Source: Hydractinia symbiolongicarpus
Lineage: Eukaryota; Cnidaria; Hydrozoa; Anthoathecata; Hydractiniidae
Direction of reading: 5' to 3'
Length of the DNA stretch: 64,000 bases
Assembly: GCF_029227915.1 (NCBI RefSeq)
Contig: NC_079884.1
Coordinates: 9,796,001-9,860,000, forward strand
The notes beneath the pieces were generated by a model. The model ran no database searches. It was not told where the DNA came from and saw nothing but the letters and a program-made list of their open reading frames with translations. The position numbers and the translations under genes were made by a program. Shown here in pieces: positions 36,260 through 48,698 of this stretch. Position 1 is the stretch's first letter, and every line of letters begins with the position of its first letter.

Positions 36260-36365
36260 ACCCTCAACCCCAGGTTTTTTTTGCCTTTTCTGATATTAGA
36301 GAAGATTATTTTTTGCTGTCTTCTCTCATCAAAAAAGGCAAAAAAAACTGGGGACAAGGGTGAAC
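36260..36365. mobile_element. Small foldback/MITE-like element, second copy
   Basis: Inverted ends CACCCTCAACCCCAGGTTTT and AAAACTGGGGACAAGGGTG enclose an inner stem with GAGAAGA/TCTTCTC. Same design and size as 18317-18432. Confidence 0.65.
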
Positions 36366-36837
36366 AAGTGTCAACACTTATAAGTAATGGAGGTTGAGTG
36401 TGCAAATGACCGTTACAAGAGAGTCAATTAAATCATACTCTACTGATCGTTCCCTAGGCAATATTTTGTTTTTTAATCTTCTTTAATATCTTTTTTTCTA
36501 CAAAAAATATTTTTTAAAAGCTAACCCCTCCTAACCTACTTTCTGACTCCGGTCTCGCCAGAGACAACAGGTCCTAGTAACGAGCTTGCATTCATAAGCT
36601 TGCATTCATAATTTTTCTTTCAAAAGTGGCATTCGCGGTAATCGTTCTGTCTATAATCTTTTTGCTTCATTGTCAGTTAACGTTGTTAGCGTCACAACCT
36701 CTGACTTACCGGTTATTTTGCCACTTACTTACAACAAAAAAATCAAAACAACAATTTGTCAGCGGCGAGTATTCGTACTTTGGGTCGGAACTGGCTTTAG
36801 GCTGGTTCTTGAGATCACAAGCCAAAAATGTTCCTAC

Positions 36838-37402
36838 TAAGGTTTAACAAGACGTATGATATACGCAAACAACCTCGCGAATAAAGTTTACAAAAAGCTG
36901 TCTATCAAATTGGGATTTTTGTTACGAAGTTAGACACGACATATTTTACTATTCAGATACGCAATAATATTTGTTACACACTTATTTTTCAAAATTGATT
37001 TGTGAGACCTTCCTGAACGGAAAATTCCTCGAACTTTTAATTTTCGATGGGTCCGTCTTGGGTGAACCGACTGACAGAAAGAAGAAAGACCACAAACCCA
37101 CAAACCCCAAAATTTGCGAAATTCATTAATTCAGTTAATTCTGCCTACATTCACTTTTAAAAAGTTTGGTGGAAACACCTTTATTTACTAGTTAGTTAAA
37201 CAAGTGTTTTGAACACTTGTCTTATCTTTTTAAAAAAGAAAAAAAAAAAAAAAAGTAAAAATAGTTACCAAGATGAGATTCGAACACACGACGACTCCTG
37301 TGTCGGTGCTCAGAGAGGCAAAAATTTCCATTCTTGTAGGACACAGTTGCGTTTTAATACAAGCTCACGAGCTTGTAATAAGGTTTAACTTTACTGGTTT
37401 TA
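36838..37402 (-). mobile_element. Composite SINE-like repeat with tRNA-like end (short copy)
   Basis: This copy is inverted relative to 50935-52480. On the minus strand the tRNA-like end comes first (37402 to about 37260) and includes GAGCACCGACACAGGAGTCG followed by GTGTTCGAATCTC, which fits an RNA polymerase III B box (GGTTCGANNCC). Then come a T-rich tract, a block containing GGTGTTTCCACCAAAC, and a distal block containing GACAGCTTTTTGTAAAC. The block order is the same in both copies, and this copy lacks about 1 kb of the inside. Confidence 0.55.
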
Positions 37403-38399
37403 TTTGTCAATTTTTTAAAAAAATTATTTTCTGTGAATTTGCGAAAATCGATGACCTGATAGGATTAACATATCTTAGGCTGAAAACGAGTTTGCTATAT
37501 AAAACACGTAATTTTTTTCATCTTGTGTGCGTCCACCAAGTATTATAAAAGGAGGAGTCGGGTGAGAGGCAGGTGGGAAGAAACTTATTGTGAAAATGAA
37601 TTTGTGTGTGTTGTGTTTGCGCGGAAGAAGAGAGTGGATCGTTTTGTGATATGAGAAGGACAAATTTCAACGCCACTACATGAGACGATTATCCTCAAAA
37701 AACCTTTTTTTTAGTTTGCGAAGGGCTACTATACCCCTTTTCCTATCTTTTATATATAATGCAACCTCGTTCCCAGGGTTATTGCCTGGTCGTCAAATAA
37801 GGGTTTTGACATCAGGAAACATATTGTCAGGAGGAGGATGCTCAACATAACTGATATTTTCCCTTATATTACTTATTTTATATCAGAAATAGGGGCAAAG
37901 ATTTTCAGTGGAACTCCAGCAGCCGTGCGCAGTAACGTGGCCTCCTCTCTTCCTAGCCTAGCGGTTACATTTTTAGGCTGGAGGACACGCGGGAAATTTT
38001 AAATTTTCAAACAAATAAGTAAATAGGATTAGCATTGGAGAGCATAAACAAAGATGGTGGCATACAAATAACGCATTTTCTTTGGATTGGACGTTAATAA
38101 TTGGTTTGAAGAAAAGGATGAAATGAATCTCGAGGAAAAAAGTGTAGGTAGCTATGGCTAACTAACTACTTATGATAGATTTTTTAAGAAACATGCAATT
38201 CATTTAAAAAGATTACCTAGCTAGCTAGGTAGCTAGCTAAATAACCATCACTACTAGAGACGACATATTGTTCACTTCAAAGATACTTAATGTCGAGCAG
38301 TGGTAGTGAAAGACTGTTTTTTATATCATTTATTCATTAAATAGCTGTAATCAAATCCCGCAAACAAATAAACTGTAAGTACGACGAAAAAAACGAGCT

Positions 38400-38527
38400 G
38401 GCCCGAGTTGCATTTTGGGCGCTTTCAAAACGGGTCCAGATTCCGAGCAGTTAAACACAAAAACCCTGACAAAACGCCCCCAGCCGCCCTCACGTATACG
38501 GCGTTTTCAGCGAGTCTGCACCCTCAT
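38400..38527. repeat. GAGGGTGC-family foldback fragment
   Basis: On the minus strand it begins GAGGGTGCAGACTCGCTGAA and continues with AACGCCGTATACG and GGGGGCGTTTTG. This resembles one arm of the element at 2728-3167. No matching second arm is seen. Confidence 0.45.
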
Positions 38528-38892
38528 TGTCTGGGCAGTTAACAAATAAGACATACTTTTTTTGGATGTCACAAATTAAATATCTGGTGTTAGACTCATT
38601 TGAGCACCAAAAATGGAGTCGGTCGGTCGGCGAATGATAACTCAAGAATTTGATTTTATCCTATTATCCAGCCATCATCGCGCGCCATTAAACCGTCGAT
38701 AGTTAATGATAACTTGTGCACCTTGTTTAAATGGAGTTTCCACGCATCGTATTCAACTAGTTCTTAGAACGCTTTTAGCATTTTAAAGTGTAGCACAATA
38801 ATAATAGTGGGTAATGGCTTTGGGGAGACAACAAGCATATAATATTTTTTGTCCTTCTAGCTTTTCGACTCAGTATATCAAAAGTTTTGATC

Positions 38893-38939
38893 AAAAAATA
38901 GGGTCGATCAGGTGACTCACCCGATCGACCTTATTTTTA
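38893..38939. repeat. Short hairpin
   Basis: AAAAATAGGGTCGATC and GATCGACCTTATTTTT face each other with one mismatch around AGGTGACTCACCC, which itself pairs partly. No terminator-like or coding context. Confidence 0.6.
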
Positions 38940-38989
38940 CACCAAAAACTTCTGACCTCCGCCTTACAGATATATTAGGGTTAAAGCTA

Positions 38990-39580
38990 TCTTAATGAAG
39001 TCATTACCTTTCCATTTTCTGGCTTTTTCAGATGAGGTGTGCGATTGCACGTGCATGCCTTGGCACACGCACAAATCGTTGAAAATAAATATTGAATTTT
39101 CAAAATCAACCTAAAAATCCATTTTGTAGCGTGCAATGGCAGCCCTCGAAATAATTTTCGGAGACTCATCAGACAAAACGTCCAATAGACTTGGTCAGAC
39201 ACTTCTAGATCTCAGAATTATGGAATAGTCCTGATCCTTTCAATCCACAAGCAAGCCTATTCATAGCATACCGACTCCTGACTTAGATAAAAGAACTACG
39301 TAGACATAAATCTCTTTTTGCCTGGCCCCTTCGTCGTTAATAACCAGGTTTTACACAAGAAATTCAGCCATGCGGTTCTTAACTAATACAGAGGTGAATG
39401 CCGACGGATGAAGCAAGTCTGCAAAACTGCACTTACAAGAGGAACACACATTTTATCATGGATTTAATTGTAGATAATTTCTTCATTTGACAAAACAATT
39501 GAAAACCATAGCGGGTTCAAATTTAATGGATTTTTTCTTTATACTTTTAAAAGCAAAACCCATGTGCGGTATAATTCTTT
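38990..39580 (-). repeat. Inverted partner of the 6995-7690 repeat
   Basis: Reverse complement of this stretch follows 6995-7690 over several hundred bases. Shared blocks include CAATTGTTTTGTCAAATGAA, AAGTGCAGTTTTGCAGACTT, AACCGCATGGCTG, GGGGCCAGGCAAAA and AATTATTTCGAGGGCTGCCA. The coding-like P2X7-type part of the TTAA element is not included. Confidence 0.7.
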
Positions 39581-39959
39581 TTTCTGTATAAACTTTGTTA
39601 AAATTTAACTGAACTTTCTGAATAAATTTCGAAGTTTTATTTAAGCCATGTGGATAAAGATTTTTTTTAATTTGAAAACAAAGCATATTTTTGCCTATTT
39701 GCTTGTGATGACCTGAAAAATAAACAATTATAAGAAATGACAAATGCTATTTGGGGCATGTCCACACTTTTTAACCGCAAAATAAATGCGCATCAAAAGT
39801 TAACCTTGGAGCCCGTATCGCATGCATAACATTCTTTGCACAAGCAATTTACATCGCACGCGTTACTTGATTTACACATGTGCGAATCATACCACACCTA
39901 CTCAAATATTCCTGAAAAAGCCTGATTCTAAAACAGATTCGTGCACTCAGGTTTACTAT

Positions 39960-40560
39960 AAACTTACACAATTTGGTCCCAGATTGTCTCTAGTTACCCA
40001 TGTGGTTTAAAACGACTGACATCACCACCACCTTGTTTCCAAGTTATTTAGCTTCAAGGTTTTAGGTGCATTGTATTGGCTTCTTTAATTTTATATAAGA
40101 TGTTTACGTTAAATTAGTGTTATTGACGTCACAACATTAAATTTGTCGAATAACATTTGAGATATTTTTGACTACATAAAAAGAAAATGAACACATCTAC
40201 TTTGGCTATTACACACACAGACACACTCTCCATATTATTATATAGATGACTTGCCAAATAAATGTTTACAAAACTTAAAAAGTTCGTGGTTTTTTGCACA
40301 TGCCCAATCATATCTGTAGGTAGAAAATATAAACAATAGACCACAGTAGTTAAAGAAATCCATCCAAAAAAGAAATTTTTGCTTAAAATTGGAAGAATAT
40401 GTTTAAAATTTAATTCCAGTTCTTCTTCGATCTTATGCTAACCAAAAAATCTTTAATCTTCTTTAATAATTATTTTACCCTGTGTGGGTCCTGCTTTTTT
40501 TTACCTACACAAAAGTGTGTGTGTGCTCACTGTTCTCATAATCACAACAACCAATATATT
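39960..40560. repeat. Dispersed repeat block
   Basis: The first part (39960-40130) matches 32290-32480 and 43060-43330. The second part (40310-40560) matches 3170-3450. The two parts may be ends of one larger family. Confidence 0.5.
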
Positions 40561-41305
40561 TGAAAGTGGTCTATAAATTAAAATCAAATACATTTTAAAT
40601 TTTTTTTGTTGCCTAGCATAGCTAAGGTAAATTTCACAAATATTAGTTGGAAGAATGATAACCATTTTTATTAAATATGTGAGGGAAAAAGATTTCAGTA
40701 ATTCTTTAAGCTAGCTTGATGAAATTCCTATTTGGGAATAAACAAGTATTTTAAATTTCTGGTGTACATCCTGTTAACACTTTTGGAGTGAAAATTAAAA
40801 TACTATTATCAAATTTTATTATTACTAGTTTATTTGCTTGTGGGAAAATCCATTTCCTTCAGAAAAAGTAATTCTGAAATGAATAAAATGTTATTGGCGT
40901 CAGCAATAACCTTGTCCTCGTGCAAAGAATTGTTGTTTTAAATTTGATATCCCCTTGTCTCTTTTGTGTAGATTTTAAACCACTGATCAAAATAATACTA
41001 TTATAACACTAATTGGTTTGATGTATGTTATATTATATGCTTTAAACTAATAAGAGTCACAAATACGTAATTTGTTGGCAAACAAATGAGACAGCTTTTC
41101 TTTGTTAGAGTATGATGATAGTTTACTCTGACAACATTTTAGCTATCCCATATTGCTTTTTACATAAAATATTCGGCCATATTCTCACAGTTTTTAAACA
41201 AATTAAGGGTAAACCTTTATATAATTTGTGGACAAGTTGCGGGTATATTTTGACGTTTCTAAATTGCAAATGTACAAATAATGTATTATTTTATTATTTT
41301 TCTAG

Positions 41306-41320
41306 ATGAAAAGACTTTGA
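41306..41320 (+). promoter_or_regulatory. Minimal upstream ORF abutting the FBXL18-like start
   Basis: After a pyrimidine-tract acceptor (AG at 41304-41305) the leader reads ATGAAAAGACTTTGA, encoding MKRL and a stop. The main ATG follows one base later. If the acceptor is used, the mature leader would begin with this four-codon upstream ORF. Confidence 0.4.
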
Positions 41321-41321
41321 A

Positions 41322-44300
41322 ATGGAGTCAGTTACAGATGAAATTTTACTTCTTATTTGTGGATTTCTTAACACGGAAGATTTAATATCTATCAGCCAAG
41401 TGAATAAGCGATTTTACAATATATCACATGATCCCACTTTGAACAGGTATCCCTTAATAATATTTATAATGAGCAGTTTATCTCATCTCATCATATCTAA
41501 AAAATTTAATTTTTCTTGGCTGGTGCTAAAAAATTCATGCTTAATGTCAGCTGGGCTTTATCCATCATTATGTATTATGTATTATAATGTAATTTGATAC
41601 TTTGACATAGTTAAATATATTTTTTATAAAAATTAATAACCAACATTTCAAAAATCAACAGAAGCTTTTTAATTTAATCAATCATTGCTGAAAAACTACA
41701 TCATAAACATCTTATTTATGCACACATAATAATTATTTACAATTAAAAGGCAGTTTGTGCATCAAGAAAAGGGATAAGGGATGACACCATAAGAAACACT
41801 TTATTACTTTAAAATGCTTAGTTTAATTCATAAAAATGATGATTGTAAATTTATTATAAACCATTTTTAGAAATTGCACAGTGACAACAATAGCTTCAAA
41901 CTCGTTTAATTTGTTGCTTTTAAAGTTTTCCATAGAAGAACAAGAGAAATTTTTTTTATATACAGGATGAAGAATGAGGGTTTTTGTCTTTTATTTTGAA
42001 TCAATGTTTAACCTTTTCTGTAGTCCATTATTATTAAAAAGTCTGATTTTTGATGTGTAAAATTTGTAAAAAAAAGGGTTTAGACAGTATTTTCATTTTC
42101 GATACAGAAAGGTATCTCAATTTAGCAAGAAGTTCCTTTTCTCCTTAAATAGTCAAGACGGAACAATATCTTCTTCAGCTAACTTATATATATTCCTTAT
42201 CTTAGAAATGTTTAATAACACTTTTCACAAAGCACAATGAATAGCCTGCTTGCTTTCTTGTACTTTTTACAAAATATGGTGGTTTTAGCAGAGAAATCGG
42301 TTGAGATACAATATGCTCTCAATAAACCTCCAAAATAGTATTCTTTTGTATCTTTTTGTAATTTCTGATGTCCAATTGGGTGGAGACTTTTTTCGTTTTC
42401 TGTAAATGCAAATAAACTGTGCAGCGCTATATATGGAAGTAAAACCTGTTCTATAAAAAAAGAGACAAAACGGCAACTAGTTTACAAAGAAAACACAACA
42501 TTCAGGAACTAAGGTATATTTTTCAAAGATTTTATGTACTACTTGTGTCAAATATTAAAAGAATATGTAACTGTGAATGACTATAGATCATTCTCCAAAT
42601 CATATTCAACTCAAGGAAGGTGAGTTAGACTCATACGGAGGCATTAACAGTAATCATGAAGCCAATTTGTAGGGAATTGAAAAGATTTCTAGCCAAAGAT
42701 AAAGCTAACTTTTATAGCTATATTCCTTATTTGCAAAGAAGATTTGGTGAATAAAAATAATGAAAGTAACAATAAAAATAAAAGCGTATAATGATTGTTT
42801 ATTTGCTATATTAAACATTGATTGTTTATATTTAAATCATTAAAAGAAATGAGAAGTTGCACAAGTTCTTATACAAGTCCATCCACAGTACATAATAGCA
42901 GCTATTGCATATAATATAGCATCGCACTGCACAAGTGCTTGTACCTTGATAGTCAATGAACCTGTAAAAAATTCTACTTAAGCAGAAGAACATTGTAAAA
43001 GAAACTATTTACATTATGATAAATCTAACTTTGTTTAACCATTACTACTGTTGTGTAGAGCTTGACACAAGCTGATCAAAAAATGTTAGGATCGTGTGCT
43101 TTTGACAAATGGTTAAAGAGGTAGTGTGTTTAAAAGGTTTTTGATCATGTCATCAACCAATCTGTTTAGAAATGGGTGGGTTGACCCAGCTTAAGAAAAT
43201 TGGTACCATTTTTGTCCCAGGTGGTCTCTAGAGATGAAGTCAGTTATTCTTATCCATTTTCAAGTTATTTAGCCTTAAAGTTAAAACTGTAATCCAATGA
43301 ATTTACTAATTTAATTAAAAACATTGACATCAATCTATTTTATTGATGTGTCAAAATAAGACGTAATATATATACTAAGTTATATACTTAGCTGACAATA
43401 AAGAGTTCTTACTTACAAAAAGCTTAGTGTTTTTATTTGTACATTTTTGGATGTTCTTATTTTAATAAAATTTTACATTGTAAAGAAGACATTTATAAGG
43501 ACGTTGTTTTGTAGCAATTCAAGGATATAAAATTGTGTGCAATCTATAATACAGTCTAAGGTATAACTCCATGACCGCCATCTGAAAATTTTTTGATTCA
43601 GCCAACTATATATGGGTACTTTCACTTTTCAGCTAGGTATTATATAAACCCAAATTGTAGCTTGAGTTAAAATCAGATTAGGATAGAAAGCCCTTGCATC
43701 AAACTGAATAAAAAACCCTTAACAGAATAGCATAAATACAGCTAGCTAGCTGCCCAGGCTGCCTATTTCTATATAAGTTTGGTGCTAACATCTTAAATAG
43801 CTTCTTTACGATTTATACACATAATGATCATTTATACACATAATGATCACCCTTACAATATTTTCATAGAGAAGTGTCGATATACGAACAAGTTCTTCTT
43901 TGCTGGTTTTATATCAAAAGACCAATCAAATTTACATGCCTTTGCACTTTTATCATTTTTGCACATCTTGACTTTGACTTGTTTTGTATTATTTTACTAT
44001 AATGTAGCTGATGAGAACACGAAACTTGAAAGGTCTAAGCTAATTTTTACTCGTTAAAATAGTGGCAAAATAAAATTTAAAAATGTTTTGCATAATTAGA
44101 TAAAAAGCAGATGCATCAAAATTCCCACAAGTTACTTATGAAAATGACATTATTGAAATGATTTTTCTTTCATTGTTAGGAGGATTGAGATTCATAACAA
44201 TCTGCATGTATCATCTACAATACTTCATCGGAGGTGTAACCAGTATGCAAATCATTTACACACATTGATATTTAAAGATTGTTTTTGGATTCCATCTTAC

Positions 44301-47300
44301 CAAATAGTGGCAGCACTGCAACGGTGCACAAAGTTGAAAATACTGTTCCTCACTGGCTGCAGGCTATCCATGGCAGGACTTGTGAAAATTTCAATCAGCA
44401 ATCCAAACTTACACAAGCTTGGTTGGTCTATTCCAAGCACAAATATTTCAACAGAGCTGCGTAAGAATGAAAAATTGACACCATTATTTCATGACATTCA
44501 ATCAGTATTCAAGAAGTTGAGTAGTTTAATATTACGTTTTGAAACGCTGGCTAGCTTTGAGCAATTTTTACCTTTGTTTGATTCAAAAGAAATTTTTGTT
44601 GAAGAATTCGGTTTAGAGTATTTGAGTGACAGATCTTCTTCGTACTTCACAATTGGAAATACGTACAGTGTTCATGTAAAGTGCAAAGAAAAATTTCAAC
44701 TTTGTTTAAGTCATGCTATAAATGCAAACAGATTTTTGCATTTTAATTTGCTTGTGATGGACTTTGTTATTCAAACTATAGTCAAAGTTTCTCACACAAA
44801 ACAACTGACAGTTTTACTTGCACCTGGAAATATAAATTCGCCATGTTGGAAATACATAACAACAGTATTAGATTCAATATTATTCGAAAGAATTGACTTA
44901 AGTTACTGCATCCTTTGCAAGGAACAAATGACATGGCTGTCAAAGTTAACAAAACTGACTCACTTGAATCTTTCTGCTGTTGGATCATTCAAGGGAAATT
45001 TGATGAGAGTAATAGCAAATAATTGTGAAAATTTAGTTGCACTGAACCTTACTGATTGTGATGACTGGATTGATAAGGTAATGTCTGCATATTTCTTTCA
45101 AGGCACTATAACTTTTTTGATCCATTTGTTTCTCGCGATGTCATTATATAATTTACAGTTGGAAAGAAGAACATTTGACCTTTTAGACTTATAATGTCAT
45201 AATGTTGCCGTTCCATAAGCAAAAGTATCTGCAAAATATTAAAAAACAATAGCATATAATATATATGACTATCAAAGTTGTCTTTTAGTCTATTGATGTC
45301 AATTTATTTTTTGCAGGAACTACACGGTTAACAATAGCATATAATATATATGACTATCAAAGTTGTCTTTTAGTCTATTGATGTCAATTCATTTTTTGCA
45401 GGAACTACACGGTTTGGATGCTGTAGCTACTTCCTGTTTAAAACTGAAAGAATTGAACTTGTCTTGTTTACATATACATGCTGGTCAATACGAATTAAAT
45501 AAATTGTGCTCACTTTTAAGCAAAATGAAAAATTTAACATCGCTTTCTATACCAGCATGTAATCTGATCAACAACATTAATCTAGTTGATACAAAAGTAA
45601 AATCAGCAAATGCGTCACGGTACAAACCTCAAACTGCTTCGAAATTGGTACTGTTTGATGAAAGTAGTTCTTCCAGTGTGGAGACTGGTGATGATTCCTT
45701 GTCAAGAAAGTTGCGTTCGTCACAGGAAGAATTAGACATAAGTTTTGGCTTGAGTGGTTTAGATATAATCTGTCGCGATTGTGTCAAACTGAAAGAGTTG
45801 GAGATTATTGATACAGGTTTTCATTCTGCATTTAGTAAACTGAGCAACCAGGATCAATTTTATTGGTAAGTTGTTTTAATGTTGTGTGTACTTGACTAGG
45901 TGCTAACGTTGTCACGAAAATCAAGCACAGCAACAGTATAAAAATGTCAGAATATAATAAAAAATTTGTGTCGTGAACTTGTATCGGAACTTTCCTGTTA
46001 TTTCTGAGATTTGTACTGTATTGGTCAAAAGTAATGTACTAAAGCTAATTGGCAAAAAGTTTGTTCCAACAGTCTGAAGAGTTAATCCTTTTGATGACAA
46101 ACTTATTATGCTCCCTTAGAATCCAGCATTGAATTTTTTTAGTCGAAATTATAGTTCTTCGAAGTTTATGCTGAAATGTGTCAATATAGAATAATACATG
46201 TAAACCTAATATTGGTCACGAACAGATATTGTGGTGGTGAATATGAAAAGAAAAGCAACAGATGTCCAAGCATAACACATTATTGTTCAGTAAGAGTAGT
46301 GTGGATAGTAGATTTTTTCACTGTATTTTATATACTTTTCTTCATTTGTTTTCTATTTAGTCCGCAAACATCTCATTTAAAAGATAAAAACTTTCTTCCT
46401 ATTTGTCAGCTCACAAAGTTGACAAAGTTGACTTTAGCAGGTACGATAAATATTACAAGGTATTGAAGCTAATACTTACATGACAGTTGCATTAAAAAAT
46501 GGCATTCTTTATTCTCATGCAATAGGTTTGTCAGGTGTTTCATCGTTTTCTTCGTTAAGCAAAATAACTGCATCGTGTGAACAATTAGAGGTGCTCTCCA
46601 TTGCACATTGTGGACTGTCTGGACATTCAGGTGCATTGTCATCGTTGAAATCAGCATTAACAAATTGCAAAAAACTGAAGAAGTTTAGGTATGTAATTAC
46701 TAAATTCTGAAAAATGTGTATCTTGAATTCCTAATTCTTTGCTAACTGTTTCAATCCTGAGTTGTATTCAAATTACTGTAGTATTATAATCTCTGATGTT
46801 AAAATTGTTCGGCCGTGCTACAACAATTAAAAGATTCTTGCATATCCACCCTGGAACCTTACCTTATCAGGTTACCTTCCAGCTTACCTGGAACCTTATC
46901 AGGGTGGCTACTATGGTGCGTGAAACCTGGTATGTTTTTTTATATCTATCTCTTTATTTTTAATTTTATTCCAGGTTGGACCAGCCTTATTATATATTAA
47001 AAGAGAATATTTTATCAGCACTGCACAACTGCCAACGTTTAGAGATACTGTGTATTATCAGCAAGAATGGGAAAGTACCCAAGAGTACTGACATTTATAT
47101 CTCTTTATTTGAAAACGTGAGTTGTTGCACTCTATGTATTATGTTCTGTTCCTTATTGAGAATTTTTACAATGATATTCTAAGGTTCTTTGTTTTCTTTT
47201 AGTGTCCTCGTTTGGTCGCTTTTTTTCTCTTTTCTGGATCACTGGTATCTGAAGCAAAAAAACTTCAATCAACTTTAGTAAAGAAGTGAGAAAAATTAAA

Positions 47301-47663
47301 TATTATATTTTTTTATAATTCATGATTTTATTGCTGAACAAAAACCTCCCTGTTTTTCTGTACGATTCAAGAAACAAATGCATAAAAACATTTTTTTTTA
47401 TAATACAACATGATTTCAAATTTCAAGACCTATAAATATATGATTAAAATGAGGAACATGATTTTCAATGTGATAACTGAAAGAGTATACTCTTTACATT
47501 CGTTACTTTTAGATATCAAAGAACTAGACCATCTTTGTGCGTCACAGTGCTTCCATATTTTAATGCACTGACTGAAGAAGGATTACGTCAAGTTCCATAC
47601 GTGTATTTGAGAGATGTTATACGCTTTGAATCACGTGTGGCAACGTGCAAATACGATAGTTGA
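41322..47663 (+). CDS. FBXL18: F-box/LRR protein, FBXL18-like, complete, 8 exons
   Basis: Predicted substrate adaptor of an SCF ubiquitin ligase. Exons: 41322-41446, 44180-45077, 45402-45865, 46361-46440, 46526-46688, 46975-47116, 47203-47285, 47513-47663, giving 701 aa with every junction in frame. Residues 5-43 form an F-box (SVTDEILLLICGFLNTEDLI...VNKRFYNIS). The rest is leucine-rich repeats such as CTKLKILFLTGCRLS, LTHLNLSA and LKELNLSCLHIH. The last exon (RPSLCVTVLPYFNALTEEGL, then RQVPYVYLRDVIRFESRVA) matches the characteristic FBXL18 C-terminus, which supports this paralogue over other FBXL proteins. A serine-rich acidic insert lies around 45650-45730. Intron 1 is 2.7 kb. The acceptor of exon 3 is tandemly duplicated (see findings); only the second copy gives an open frame. 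Confidence 0.88.
41447..44179. other. Long first intron of the FBXL18-like gene
   Basis: No exon seen. It contains the dispersed repeat 43060-43330 and a perfect 20-bp-class direct repeat (TTTATACACATAATGATCA twice, about 43811-43849). The remainder is AT-rich without recognisable content. Confidence 0.6.
43060..43330. repeat. Dispersed repeat, member of the 32290/39960 family
   Basis: GGTTGACCCAGCTTAAGAAA, ATTGGTACCATTTT, TTTTCAAGTTATTTAGCCTT and AATGAATTTACTAATTTAAT follow the same order as the copy at 32290-32480. Confidence 0.6.
45245..45414 (+). repeat. 85-bp tandem duplication covering a splice acceptor
   Basis: Two copies, 45245-45329 and 45330-45414, differ at one visible position (AATTTATT versus AATTCATT). 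Each contains a pyrimidine-rich tract, TTTTTTGCAG and the exon start GAACTACACGGTT. The duplication spans the end of an intron and the first 13 bases of exon 3 of the FBXL18-like gene. Confidence 0.95.
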
Positions 47664-48698
47664 CCTGTTTTGTGTTTTTTTGTGTCGCTTTAAAAATTGT
47701 GGTGTTTTTAATACTTTTATTAAGCGTATAACTAATGTATTTAAAATGTAATATTTGATGCGAATGTGATTCTAAAATTATTTTTTGGAGGTAAAAAAAA
47801 CTTTGCCAAATAATTCAATACTTTCTTAACAATTTTCGTGTTTTTTGGACATTTTTATATTTTTTATAATAGTTATGCATCCAATTAATGCAGGGCTTTT
47901 ATGGAGTATGTAGAATTTGAGAAAGTCAAAGGTTCTTAGGTCAGTAAAAGGCAAAAACCAGGAAGTGTTAATGGTATCACGCACTTGACTATAATATCCT
48001 GCACTTGACAAGATTTACAGTAAATATGTTCTGGCTCCGAGAAACTACTCCGAGAAACATTCGTTGTGGTTTGCAGTTAAGTTAATTTTAAATACTTGAA
48101 TCAAAGAAATTTTATGTGCTAGAATATGTGAAAAGGAAATTATAAAAAAGTATGTCCGTGAAAACCTTGTGGTGGTTATACCGTATCATTTTTAAACAAG
48201 AAGATCTTTTGTTGTTATATCTGTAATGTTTTTTTTTTCTTAGGAAAATTTTAAATACCATGCTTCAGTCCAAAATTCTTTTTTCAGCTTTCTTCAGTGT
48301 AGTTTATATGAACTTATGACCCTTTTTTTTTCTTTCTTTTTTACCCAATTTTAATTATGTTTTATCAAGTATACATAATGTAATAATATTTCTGTTTATT
48401 GATATATAAATAATACTAATAAGTCATAAATCAAAACTCAGATAAATGTGTTGATTCTTTGGATGTATCAGGTTTTCACTACACATATTTGATTCAGCCA
48501 GTATATGTTTATATGCATATATATTACTATAATGGTTTTGTTATGTTACTTGTACGTTTCTCTAGAACGCAAGATTTACCGGTTAATATATGTCATGTAG
48601 GTGAAATTTCCGCAAATTATATATGCGTTTCCTGAAAAGTCGTATATACAAGCTTTTCTTTTCAGTGTGTATATACATGTTAGTCACTTCATCTTTTG
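47664..48698. other. Intergenic region FBXL18-like to SYCE2-like
   Basis: 3' untranslated region and spacer of about 1 kb, AT-rich. No repeat family or RNA gene recognised. A strong acceptor-like TTTTCTTTTCAG lies at 48654-48665, 33 bases before the SYCE2-like start. Confidence 0.6.

Larger units (their letters stand above)
35410..41303. other. Intergenic region between QSOX and FBXL18-like genes
   Basis: No coding exon is supported. It contains a foldback element (36260-36365), a composite repeat with a tRNA-like part (36838-37402), a GAGGGTGC-family fragment (38400-38527), a short hairpin (38893-38939), the inverted partner of the 6995-7690 repeat (38990-39580) and the repeat block 39960-40560. 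The first bases next to 35409 form the QSOX upstream region. Confidence 0.6.

Noticed and set aside
37260-37340. Functional tRNA gene
   Set aside because: A B-box-like segment is present but no complete cloverleaf could be drawn; it is part of a dispersed repeat with a second copy near 51000.
45317-45329. First acceptor copy of exon 3 in the FBXL18-like gene as the real exon start
   Set aside because: It leads to an in-frame TAA after four codons; the second copy at 45402 continues in frame.
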